A DNA stretch of 5,943 nucleotides from NCBI GenBank assembly GCA_023246275.1, contig JAHFIS010000057.1, forward strand, positions 1 to 5,943. The letters run 5' to 3'. Positions 1 to 5,095 of the stretch are shown one piece after another. Made by a program: the position numbers and the translations under genes. A model generated the notes under the pieces. That model saw only the letters and a list, made by a program, of their open reading frames with translations, was not told the DNA's origin and did no database searches. Numbering within the stretch: position 1 is the stretch's first letter; every line of letters begins with the position of its first letter. The DNA is from Candidatus Uhrbacteria bacterium. Lineage in GTDB: Bacteria > Patescibacteriota > Patescibacteriia > UBA9934 > GWF2-40-263.

Positions 1-2
1 TC

Positions 3-362
3 TCTTTCGTTGAGCGCGCCATCGCGCCCTTCGTCTCGGAACTCTGTCGGATGCCGACGGCGAACGAACTCAAGGACCGCGGCGCGACATGGATCGTCCG
101 AGCCATCATCAAGCGCCACGGCGGGTTCGCGGCGGTTGAAGCGAGACTCGGCCTGTGCGGCGATGGCAGGAGGCGCCCGAATGACTTTTGGGGCAATTTC
201 TCGAATGTCCAGGCCGCGCTCGCGCCGGTGATCGCGGAGCTGGGCCGCATGCCACGAAAACGCGAGCTCGAGGAGCGCGAACTCAGCTCCCTCAGCTATG
301 CCATTGCTTGCCATGGCGGCTTCCCCTCCGTGGCCGCCCGCCTAGGCTACGGCCCGGTCACG
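3..362 (+). repeat. Protein-level tandem repeats of gene 1 (one partial, one full)
   Basis: Units are 3-179 (5' end missing) and 180-362. Each keeps the [LC]-[CG]-R-M-P core, an EL pair and HGGF, with an R-L-G ending. The second is followed directly by GPVT, which marks the last repeat before the cap in genes 1, 2 and 3 (GPIT in gene 4). Confidence 0.85.
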
Positions 363-572
363 CGGTCGACGATCGAGGAGCGGGCCGACGGGATCGCTCG
401 CGCCTACCTCGCCCTCGACCTCGAGGACGACGGAACGAAACTCTGGAGCACGATGGCGCGGCAATGGGTCGTGCGCGACCTCGACGCCGCCCTCGCCGCG
501 CACGCGGCGGACGGCTCGCTCGACGCGTTCCGACAGCTCCTCGACGCCCCGGCAGTCCCCTCTCGGGATTGA
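3..572 (+). CDS. Gene 1: tandem-repeat protein with C-terminal cap module (5'-truncated)
   Basis: The reading frame is open from the window edge, so the true start lies upstream; the Met codon at 51 is internal to a repeat. The visible 189 residues contain a truncated repeat (residues 1-59, with CRMPT, the EL pair and KRHGGF), a complete repeat (60-120, DFW to ARLGYGPVT) and the C-terminal cap module (121-189: RADGIA, KLW, QWVVRDLDAA, GSLDAF). The tail PAVPSRD recurs exactly at the end of gene 3. No enzyme motif, signal peptide or membrane span is seen. The last repeat is one residue short before HGG (AIACHGG against AIHKYHGG in gene 3). The TGA stop at 570-572 lies inside the -35-like box of the next gene's promoter. 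The family is unrecognised and the function unknown; that the gene is real is well supported by homology to genes 2-4. Confidence 0.88.
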   Translation, partial: SFVERAIAPFVSELCRMPTANELKDRGATWIVRAIIKRHGGFAAVEARLGLCGDGRRRPNDFWGNFSNVQAALAPVIAELGRMPRKRELEERELSSLSYAIACHGGFPSVAARLGYGPVTRSTIEERADGIARAYLALDLEDDGTKLWSTMARQWVVRDLDAALAAHAADGSLDAFRQLLDAPAVPSRD

Positions 573-589
573 CGCGGGCGTCGTTTTTT
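543..589 (+). terminator. Rho-independent terminator of gene 1, overlapping its stop
   Basis: An outer 7-bp stem pairs GACGCCC (543-549) with GGGCGTC (576-582), and an inner hairpin GTCCC/GGGAT lies between them. A smaller alternative is GACG-CGGG-CGTC at 571-582. A T6 run follows at 584-589 after one G. The 5' part lies in the coding sequence. The equivalent at junction 3/4 is near-identical. Confidence 0.68.
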
Positions 590-597
590 GTTAACGT
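569..597 (+). promoter_or_regulatory. Candidate promoter of gene 2 (TTGACG / 17 bp / extended -10)
   Basis: The -35 box TTGACG (569-574) matches 5 of 6 consensus bases and contains the TGA stop of gene 1. After 17 bp, TG at 589-590 plus TAACGT (592-597) forms an extended -10. The -10 hexamer is weak apart from its key first, second and last bases. The predicted transcript start is near 604, giving a leader of about 34 nt. The same boxes and spacing recur at the other three junctions. Confidence 0.65.
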
Positions 598-637
598 TCG
601 CCCTTCGCTCTTTTCACCGAACCTCGGAGAAACCGCC

Positions 638-2002
638 ATGGCAAAGCAACCCGCGCGCATCAATAGTCGGGTCGTCGCGGCGTACGCGGACGATCTGGCC
701 CGCATCGTGCCGCAGATCGGGATCGTCGACCTCCCCGCCTTCTGGTCGCGCGTCCGCGACGCCTGGTCCGCCGACGACCTGCAGGCCGCCATCGTCGGAT
801 ACCGATCCGATGGAAACGTGGAGCCGTTCCGCGGACTGCTTCAAGACCGCGAGACAAGACTTCCCCATGGATACTGGAAGGACTGGGAACGCGTACGGGC
901 GGCCCTCCTGGAAATAGCCGACGACATCGGCCGGTTTCCCACGAACGCGGAACTGTCCGTGCGAGCGCCAAACGCGTTGCGGGTCGCGATCCGGGAAACG
1001 CACGGGGGCATTCGCGCCGTCCGCGAGCGCCTCGGGTTCGCAAACGAGGGCGTTGCCCATGGCCACTGGATGCGCTGGGAGACGTGCGAGCGCGTCCTTC
1101 GTGACATCGCCGATGAGACCGGAACGTTCCCGTCGCCGAACGAGCTGAGCCGGCGCAAGCTTACCGGACTGCGACGGGCCATCATCCACGAGCATGGGGG
1201 ATTCGAACGCGTCCGCGATCGCATGGGCGTTCCGCTTGCGCGGACGGCCATGGGAACCTGGCGCGACAAAGAACGCGTCGAGGAGGAAATTCTCCGCGTC
1301 ATCGATCGTCTCGGTCGTTTTCCATCCGCGAGAGAAGTCGTGGAACACGCGGGGCACGGGGTCATGGACGCGATCGGAAAGAAGCACGGGGGACTGACAT
1401 CCATCCAAAGGTCGCTCGGGTACAACGCGGACGCGAAGCCTCTCGGATACTGGATGGAATGGGAAAATACCAGCCGGGAGTTCCTCGCGGAGTGTGACCG
1501 GCTCGGGCGCGTCCCGTCCCGGAAAGACCTGCTTGCCGCCGGAAACCAACCTCTCATGAACGCGGTTGCCCATCACGGTGGGTTGCGTTCCGTTGCCGAA
1601 AGGCTCAACCTGAATGCCAGCGGGATGAGGCTCGCAAAAGGCCATTGGAAACGGTTCGAGCATGTCGCGGCGGCGATGGAACCGATCATCGCGGAACTCG
1701 GGCAGGTTCCATCCTATCGCGAGATGAAGGAACGCGGGCTCTCCAAGCTGGCGACTGGGATTTGGAAATACCACGGAGGACTTCAGGCCGTCGCCGCCCG
1801 CCTCGGCCACGGCCCCGTCACCGACGAAGCGATCTCGTCCAACGCCGACGCGCTCGCGAAGATCGTCCCGACGATCAAGGTTAACCCGACCGTCCTCTGG
1901 TCGCGCATGAAGCGCTCGTGGACGACCCGCGACCTCGACGCGGCGGTCGCGGAATTTACGAAGGACGGATCAACCAGACGATTCATGCTCCTGGGCGGTT
2001 GA
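638..2002 (+). CDS. Gene 2: five-repeat protein with the same cap module at both ends
   Basis: This is a complete 454-residue protein. The ATG at 638 is chosen because GGAG lies 8 nt upstream (626-629) and because gene 4 starts at the same point with the same MAK opening; the frame stays open further upstream only by overlapping gene 1. Layout: N-terminal cap 1-76 (YADDLARIVP, AFW, WSADDLQAAI, DGNVEPF), repeats at 77-140, 141-204, 205-268, 269-333 and 334-395, then C-terminal cap 396-454 (NADALAKIVP, LWSRMKRSW, TTRDLDAAV). Repeat hallmarks are GYW, GHW or GTW at the start, GRFPT, GTFPS or GQVPS in the middle, and HGG[LFI] near the end. Repeat 3 reads MGTWRDKERV. No catalytic signature, signal peptide or membrane helix is visible. 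A helical scaffold or nucleic-acid or protein binder is inferred from repeat architecture alone. The TGA stop overlaps the promoter and terminator of gene 3. Confidence 0.92.
   Translation: MAKQPARINSRVVAAYADDLARIVPQIGIVDLPAFWSRVRDAWSADDLQAAIVGYRSDGNVEPFRGLLQDRETRLPHGYWKDWERVRAALLEIADDIGRFPTNAELSVRAPNALRVAIRETHGGIRAVRERLGFANEGVAHGHWMRWETCERVLRDIADETGTFPSPNELSRRKLTGLRRAIIHEHGGFERVRDRMGVPLARTAMGTWRDKERVEEEILRVIDRLGRFPSAREVVEHAGHGVMDAIGKKHGGLTSIQRSLGYNADAKPLGYWMEWENTSREFLAECDRLGRVPSRKDLLAAGNQPLMNAVAHHGGLRSVAERLNLNASGMRLAKGHWKRFEHVAAAMEPIIAELGQVPSYREMKERGLSKLATGIWKYHGGLQAVAARLGHGPVTDEAISSNADALAKIVPTIKVNPTVLWSRMKRSWTTRDLDAAVAEFTKDGSTRRFMLLGG
866..1822 (+). repeat. Protein-level tandem repeats of gene 2 (five units)
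   Basis: Units are 866-1057, 1058-1249, 1250-1441, 1442-1636 and 1637-1822, giving a period of 186-195 nt. The periodicity is clear in protein but weak in DNA, so the units are old or fast-diverging. Conserved points are the Trp at position 4, the Pro of the G-x-[FV]-P turn, the HGG triplet and the hydrophobic-x2-RLG-like end. From the pattern I infer about four short helices per unit. Confidence 0.88.
1787..1951 (+). repeat. Conserved 3' cassette of gene 2 (end of last repeat plus cap), copy 1 of 2
   Basis: These 165 bp align gap-free to 3007-3171 in gene 3, with about 23 mismatches by hand count (about 86% identity). The block begins inside the last repeat (AVAARLG) and runs through GPVT into the cap module. 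DNA upstream of it in the two genes is much less alike. Confidence 0.85.
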
Positions 2003-2019
2003 CCGAACCGTCCTTTTTT
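1993..2019 (+). terminator. Rho-independent terminator of gene 2, overlapping its stop
   Basis: An 8-bp stem (one G-U pair) pairs GGGCGGTT (1993-2000) with AACCGTCC (2006-2013) around the loop GACCG, and T6 follows at once (2014-2019). This is the best-formed of the four terminators. The TGA stop at 2000-2002 lies at the stem-loop boundary. Confidence 0.82.
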
Positions 2020-2027
2020 GTTACGTT
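1999..2027 (+). promoter_or_regulatory. Candidate promoter of gene 3 (TTGACC / 17 bp / extended -10)
   Basis: TTGACC (1999-2004) carries the gene 2 stop. The spacer is exactly 17 bp and includes the hairpin's 3' arm and T6. TG at 2019-2020 plus TACGTT (2022-2027) is the extended -10. The start would be near 2034, leaving a leader of only about 19 nt. Confidence 0.65.
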
Positions 2028-2043
2028 GCCCGTCCGTTCTTTT

Positions 2044-2049
2044 GGAGGA
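2044..2049 (+). promoter_or_regulatory. Ribosome binding site that fixes the GTG start of gene 3
   Basis: GGAGGA stands 3 nt before GTG 2053 (GGAGG is 4 nt before it) and 12 nt before the in-frame ATG 2062. The same sequence and spacing precede the ATG of gene 5 (5088-5093), which favours GTG as the start. Confidence 0.8.
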
Positions 2050-2052
2050 ACC

Positions 2053-3246
2053 GTGGGAAAGATGCCGAATGGCCACTGGTTGGAATTCAAAAATATCGAG
2101 TCCGCGATCCGGCCCGTTGCCGAGGAGCTTGGGCGCATGCCGAAGCAGAAGGAACTGTTCGATCGGGGTCTCTCGTCCGTCGCCTACTATGTCACGAACA
2201 CGCACGGCGGGTTCGATGAGGTTCAGAGGCGGATGAGATTGGACGGAATCCGTCGTCAGCGCCCGAACGGATATTGGGACGACCTGGAACATGTGCGTGC
2301 CGCGGTCGAACCTCTTGCAAAACGGCTCGGGCGGATGCCTTCGGGTAAGGAACTAGGATCGAACGGAAATTCCACGCTGGCGCGCGTCATCCAGGCCGGA
2401 CCTGGCGGATTCGAGGGGATGGCATCCAGGCTTGGGCTTGCATTCATCCACGCGCGACACCCCGTCAGCTATCTGCGAGACTTCGCCAACGTGGAACGGA
2501 TCCTCGCTCCGATCGTGAGGGAGCTCGGGCGGATGCCAACGCAGAGCGAGCTGATCGCGCGGAACGCCGGATGGCTCCGATCGGGCATGGTCAAGCACCA
2601 CGGGGGATGCGATGCCGTCAGGCGGAAACTCGGGCTTCCGGAACCCAAGAGAAGGTCTCCTGGGCATTGGGAGAACTTCTCAAGCGTCGAGGTCGCGCTC
2701 CGCCCCGTCATCGCGGAACTCGGCCGAATGCCCACGTTCACCGAGCTTCGCGCGCGTGGGATGTGGAACGTGGGCAACGCAGTCGCGAATCGATTTGGCG
2801 GGATCGCTGCCGTGGCAGCGCGCCTAGGGATCGACGGCGGCACGTATCGCGCGAAGCAGGGGTATTGGAGGGACTTCCCCAACATCGAGAGAACCCTCAT
2901 TCGCGCCGTTGAGACATACGGCCGAATGCCACCCGAGGAATGGCTTCGCGCCAACGGCCTCGGCACCGTCGTTACTGCCATTCACAAGTATCACGGCGGC
3001 TTCTCCGCCGTCGCCGCCCGCCTCGGCTACGGCCCGGTCACCGACGACGCGATCGTCTCCCACGCCGACGCGCTGGCGCAGATCGTCCCCGCGCTCGGGA
3101 CCGATCCGACCGTCCTCTGGCCACGCATGAAGCGGTCGTGGACGACCCGCGATCTCGACGCGGCGGTCGCGACCCATGCGACGACCGGTTCGCTCGACGC
3201 GTTCCGGCGACTCCTCGACGCCCCGGCAGTCCCCTCGCGGGATTGA
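2053..3246 (+). CDS. Gene 3: five-repeat protein with C-terminal cap only, GTG start
   Basis: This is a 397-residue protein starting at GTG 2053, just after GGAGGA (2044-2049). The same GGAGGAA-[TC]-C-start layout precedes the ATG of gene 5. The alternative ATG at 2062 is too far from the ribosome site, and the open frame back to 1918 overlaps gene 2. The protein has no N-terminal cap: the first repeat begins at residue 6 (NGHW). Repeats are 6-71, 72-137, 138-203, 204-268 and 269-330; the first three are each exactly 66 residues. They share GRMP in place of the GRFP usual in gene 4. Repeat 3 has lost the leading Trp (VSYL). The C-terminal cap, 331-397, is close to that of gene 2, and the tail PAVPSRD matches gene 1. 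Unrecognised family, function unknown, predicted cytosolic because no export or membrane signal is seen. Confidence 0.9.
   Translation: MGKMPNGHWLEFKNIESAIRPVAEELGRMPKQKELFDRGLSSVAYYVTNTHGGFDEVQRRMRLDGIRRQRPNGYWDDLEHVRAAVEPLAKRLGRMPSGKELGSNGNSTLARVIQAGPGGFEGMASRLGLAFIHARHPVSYLRDFANVERILAPIVRELGRMPTQSELIARNAGWLRSGMVKHHGGCDAVRRKLGLPEPKRRSPGHWENFSSVEVALRPVIAELGRMPTFTELRARGMWNVGNAVANRFGGIAAVAARLGIDGGTYRAKQGYWRDFPNIERTLIRAVETYGRMPPEEWLRANGLGTVVTAIHKYHGGFSAVAARLGYGPVTDDAIVSHADALAQIVPALGTDPTVLWPRMKRSWTTRDLDAAVATHATTGSLDAFRRLLDAPAVPSRD
2068..3042 (+). repeat. Protein-level tandem repeats of gene 3 (five units)
   Basis: Units are 2068-2265, 2266-2463, 2464-2661, 2662-2856 and 2857-3042. The first three are exactly 198 nt. 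All five carry GRMP. Unit 3 lacks the leading Trp, and unit 5 ends in ARLGYGPVT as in gene 1. Confidence 0.88.
3007..3171 (+). repeat. Conserved 3' cassette of gene 3 (end of last repeat plus cap), copy 2 of 2
   Basis: This is the partner of 1787-1951, offset by 1220 bp. The similarity stops near the cap's AVA codons, after which gene 3 instead resembles gene 1 (the 134-bp repeat begins at 3187). The 3' end of gene 3 therefore looks like a mosaic of its two upstream neighbours. Confidence 0.85.
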
Positions 3247-3263
3247 CGCGGGCGTCCTTTTTT
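3217..3263 (+). terminator. Rho-independent terminator of gene 3, overlapping its stop
   Basis: GACGCCC (3217-3223) pairs with GGGCGTC (3250-3256), with a TCCC/GGGA hairpin inside and T6 at 3258-3263. A short GACG-CGGG-CGTC stem (3245-3256) is the alternative fold. It is near-identical to the gene 1 terminator. Confidence 0.68.
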
Positions 3264-3271
3264 GTTACCGT
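3243..3271 (+). promoter_or_regulatory. Candidate promoter of gene 4 (TTGACG / 17 bp / extended -10)
   Basis: TTGACG (3243-3248) contains the gene 3 stop. After 17 bp, TG (3263-3264) and TACCGT (3266-3271) form an extended -10. The predicted start is near 3278, with a leader of about 34 nt as for gene 2. Confidence 0.65.
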
Positions 3272-3311
3272 TCGCCCTTCGTTCCTTTCACCAAATACCG
3301 GAGAAACGACC

Positions 3312-5042
3312 ATGGCAAAGAAACGCATCCGCATCGACGAGACGGTCGTCGCGGCGTACGCGGACGACCTTGCCTCCATCGTGCCCATGCTGGAGATACC
3401 GAATCTCACGGCATTCTGGCAGCACGTGCGACAGTGCTGGTCCGCCCCGGAACTCGCCCTGGCAATAGACGCGTTCAAGGCCGACGGAAGCCTGGACGCG
3501 TTCCGACTGATGCTCGCCCGAACGATCCAGATGAAGCCGGTCGGCTACTGGAACGCGTGGGAGCACGTCGTCGAGGCGCTTCGCGAGGCCGAGGCGAAGC
3601 TCGGACGATTCCCCACCCTCGACGACCTCGAGGCCATGGGCCAGGGCGGCCTCGTGGACAGCATCGCGAAGCGCCACGGAGGAATGCGCGCCGTCCGCGA
3701 GCGGATGGGCATCCCGACGGAAGCCCGACGACCCGGCGCGTGGGACGACTGGGCCGCGGTGGAGGCGGCCCTGCGGGAAATCATCGACGAGACCGGAGGG
3801 TTTCCGACGTACGACGAGATCCACCGGCGCAAGATCGGCGGCCTGCTGCATGCCGTCGTCACCAAGTTCGGCGGCCTGACCGCCGTCCGCAAACGGATGG
3901 GAGCGACCAGAGTCTCGCGCGCAAAGATTCCCGTCCGGGAGGAGGTCGAGCGCGACCTGCGCGCGATCGCGGAAAAGCTCGGTCATTTTCCCACCGGCTC
4001 CGAACTTGAGACGCTCGGACGTTCCGACCTGACGCGCGCCTGCCAGAACCATTTTTCCGGCCTGGCGGAAACGGCGCTTCGGATGGGATTCGTCCCGAAG
4101 AAATACCCGGGGGGCTACTGGGAATTCTGGGAGAACGCGGAGCCTGTACTTCTGGACGTCATTGGGGAGCTCAACGCGTTCCCGACCGCCGAGGAGCTTG
4201 CCGAACGCGGGCTTTCCAAGCTGTCCGCGGCGTGCACGGCGAAGTTCGGGAGCCTGGCCGCCACGGCGCGGCACTACGGCAAGCCCATTCGCCAGCACGC
4301 GCGGGGGCAGTGGAACACCTGGGAAAAGGTCGAGCCGATGCTTCTCGAGATCATCAAGGAGCTCGGACGCTTCCCGACCGCGAAGGACCTGTGGGCGAAC
4401 GGCTACTCCGGGCTGGTGCCGTGCATGAGGCTGTACGGAGGGTTCTCCGCGGTGCGGGCCAAGATGGGGTACGACGGGTACCTCGAGCGCGGGCACTGGC
4501 AGAACTGGGGGAACGTCACGGCCGAGCTGCGCCCGATCATCGATCGACTCGGCAGGTTTCCCAGCGCGGGCGAGCTCAGGAAGGAAGGAAAGGACAGCCT
4601 GATCACGTCCATCCAGAAATACCACGGCGGTCTGCACGCGGCCGCGAAAAAGCTCGGGTTCGCCCCGCACCAGCATGCGGCGGGACATTGGAAGGAATGG
4701 CCGAACGTCGAGGCGGAGATGCGAAGCGCCATCGCGGCGATCGGCCATTTTCCGGGCCAGGTCGAGCTGGTGAGAAACGGGTTCGGCCACCTGCCGACGG
4801 CCGTCAAGTACCACGGCGGCCTCCTCGCCGTCCGCGAGCGCATGGGCTACGGCCCGATCACGGACGCGCTCCTCGCCTCGCACGCCGACGCGCTCGCCCG
4901 CATCGTCCCGGCGGCCGTGGCGTCCGGCGCGTTCTGGTCGACGATCAAGGAATCGTGGACCGCCCGCGACCTTGCGAACGCGATCGAAGAGTACGAAAGA
5001 AACGGAAGCGTCGAGCGCTTCAAGTCCCTGGCCGACGGTTGA
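3312..5042 (+). CDS. Gene 4: seven-repeat protein with the same cap module at both ends
   Basis: This is the largest complete protein here, 576 residues. ATG 3312 has GGAG 8 nt upstream (3300-3303) and the MAK opening of gene 2; the open frame back to 2940 overlaps gene 3 and is not real. Layout: N-terminal cap 1-76 (YADDLASIVP, AFW, CWSAPELALAI, DGSLDAFR), repeats 77-140, 141-205, 206-266, 267-330, 331-392, 393-456 and 457-517, and C-terminal cap 518-576 (HADALARIVP, FWSTIKESW, TARDLANAI, GSVERF). Repeat 3 is degenerate: it lacks the G-x-W start (IPVREEV) and has FSG for HGG. Repeat 4 has FGS for HGG. Repeats 1 and 2 match repeats 1 and 2 of gene 2 position by position, for example DETGGFP with HRRK against DETGTFP with SRRK. 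It is therefore a paralogue of gene 2 with a longer repeat core. No enzyme motif is seen; the function is unknown. Confidence 0.92.
   Translation: MAKKRIRIDETVVAAYADDLASIVPMLEIPNLTAFWQHVRQCWSAPELALAIDAFKADGSLDAFRLMLARTIQMKPVGYWNAWEHVVEALREAEAKLGRFPTLDDLEAMGQGGLVDSIAKRHGGMRAVRERMGIPTEARRPGAWDDWAAVEAALREIIDETGGFPTYDEIHRRKIGGLLHAVVTKFGGLTAVRKRMGATRVSRAKIPVREEVERDLRAIAEKLGHFPTGSELETLGRSDLTRACQNHFSGLAETALRMGFVPKKYPGGYWEFWENAEPVLLDVIGELNAFPTAEELAERGLSKLSAACTAKFGSLAATARHYGKPIRQHARGQWNTWEKVEPMLLEIIKELGRFPTAKDLWANGYSGLVPCMRLYGGFSAVRAKMGYDGYLERGHWQNWGNVTAELRPIIDRLGRFPSAGELRKEGKDSLITSIQKYHGGLHAAAKKLGFAPHQHAAGHWKEWPNVEAEMRSAIAAIGHFPGQVELVRNGFGHLPTAVKYHGGLLAVRERMGYGPITDALLASHADALARIVPAAVASGAFWSTIKESWTARDLANAIEEYERNGSVERFKSLADG
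3540..4862 (+). repeat. Protein-level tandem repeats of gene 4 (seven units)
   Basis: Units are 3540-3731, 3732-3926, 3927-4109, 4110-4301, 4302-4487, 4488-4679 and 4680-4862. Unit 3 (3927-4109) is short and degenerate, without the G-x-W opening. Unit lengths vary from 183 to 195 nt through one- or few-codon differences, mostly just before the HGG or in the linker between units. Confidence 0.88.
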
Positions 5043-5059
5043 CTCCCGCCGGCTTTTTT
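5031..5059 (+). terminator. Rho-independent terminator of gene 4, overlapping its stop
   Basis: GCCG-A-CGG (5031-5038) pairs with CCG-C-CGGC (5046-5053), seven pairs with one A-C mismatch, around a 7-nt loop that holds the TGA stop (5040-5042). T6 follows directly at 5054-5059. The stem sequence differs from the other three although position and T-run are kept. Confidence 0.77.
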
Positions 5060-5067
5060 GTTACCTT
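5039..5067 (+). promoter_or_regulatory. Candidate promoter of gene 5 (TTGACT / 17 bp / extended -10)
   Basis: TTGACT (5039-5044) contains the gene 4 stop. The spacer is 17 bp. TG (5059-5060) and TACCTT (5062-5067) form the extended -10. The predicted start is near 5074, with a leader of about 22 nt, similar to gene 3. Confidence 0.65.
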
Positions 5068-5095
5068 CTCCGTCCGCTCTTTCAACGGAGGAATC

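Larger units (their letters stand above)
513..646 (+). repeat. Direct repeat spanning the gene 1/gene 2 junction, copy 1 of 2
   Basis: This 134-bp segment covers the end of gene 1 (GSLDAF to PAVPSRD), the whole junction and the first codons of gene 2. It aligns without gaps to 3187-3320, with about 15 mismatches by hand count (about 89% identity). The shared block includes stop codon, terminator, promoter and ribosome site. Confidence 0.9.
3187..3320 (+). repeat. Direct repeat spanning the gene 3/gene 4 junction, copy 2 of 2
   Basis: This is the partner of 513-646, offset by 2674 bp. It joins the end of gene 3 to the start of gene 4 exactly as copy 1 joins gene 1 to gene 2. The arrangement fits duplication of a two-gene unit, or later homogenisation between the two junctions. 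Confidence 0.9.

Noticed and set aside
590..600. GTTAACG-like sequence at the junctions as integron attC core sites
   Set aside because: The GTTRRRY core is not met at the other junctions, no paired inverted core is seen, and the hairpins differ from attC structure.
588..616. TTGTTA after the T-run as a -35 box
   Set aside because: No -10-like hexamer lies at suitable spacing downstream (611-616 is TTTTCA). Reading TGTTAnnnT as the extended -10 gives a TTGAC box at 17 bp in all four junctions.
188..637. Upstream extension of the gene 2 frame into gene 1 (and likewise 1918-2052 for gene 3, 2940-3311 for gene 4)
   Set aside because: The extensions overlap coding sequence of the previous gene in another frame, give low-complexity Arg/Pro-rich translations, and bypass the ribosome sites at 626, 2044 and 3300.
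638..720. N-terminal signal peptide or membrane anchor on gene 2 or gene 4
   Set aside because: The first 30 residues are polar and charged with scattered hydrophobics; no continuous hydrophobic stretch of useful length exists in any of the five proteins.
188..2002. Genes 1 and 2 as one gene split by a frameshift
   Set aside because: The junction has a full stop, terminator, promoter, ribosome site and start, and the same organisation recurs at three other junctions.
866..4862. Tandem repeats as a CRISPR array or as TAL-effector-like repeats with a two-residue code
   Set aside because: The period is 183-198 nt, in-frame and divergent, without identical direct repeats and spacers. TAL repeats are 33-35 residues and nearly identical, and no single hypervariable residue pair stands out here.
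3288..4883. Long open frame on the minus strand (531 codons) opposite gene 4, and a similar one at 614-1810 opposite gene 2
   Set aside because: They are antisense shadows of GC-rich repeat genes: no ribosome site or promoter fits them, their translations show only the mirrored repeat period, and the + strand frames have homologous domains, starts and stops.
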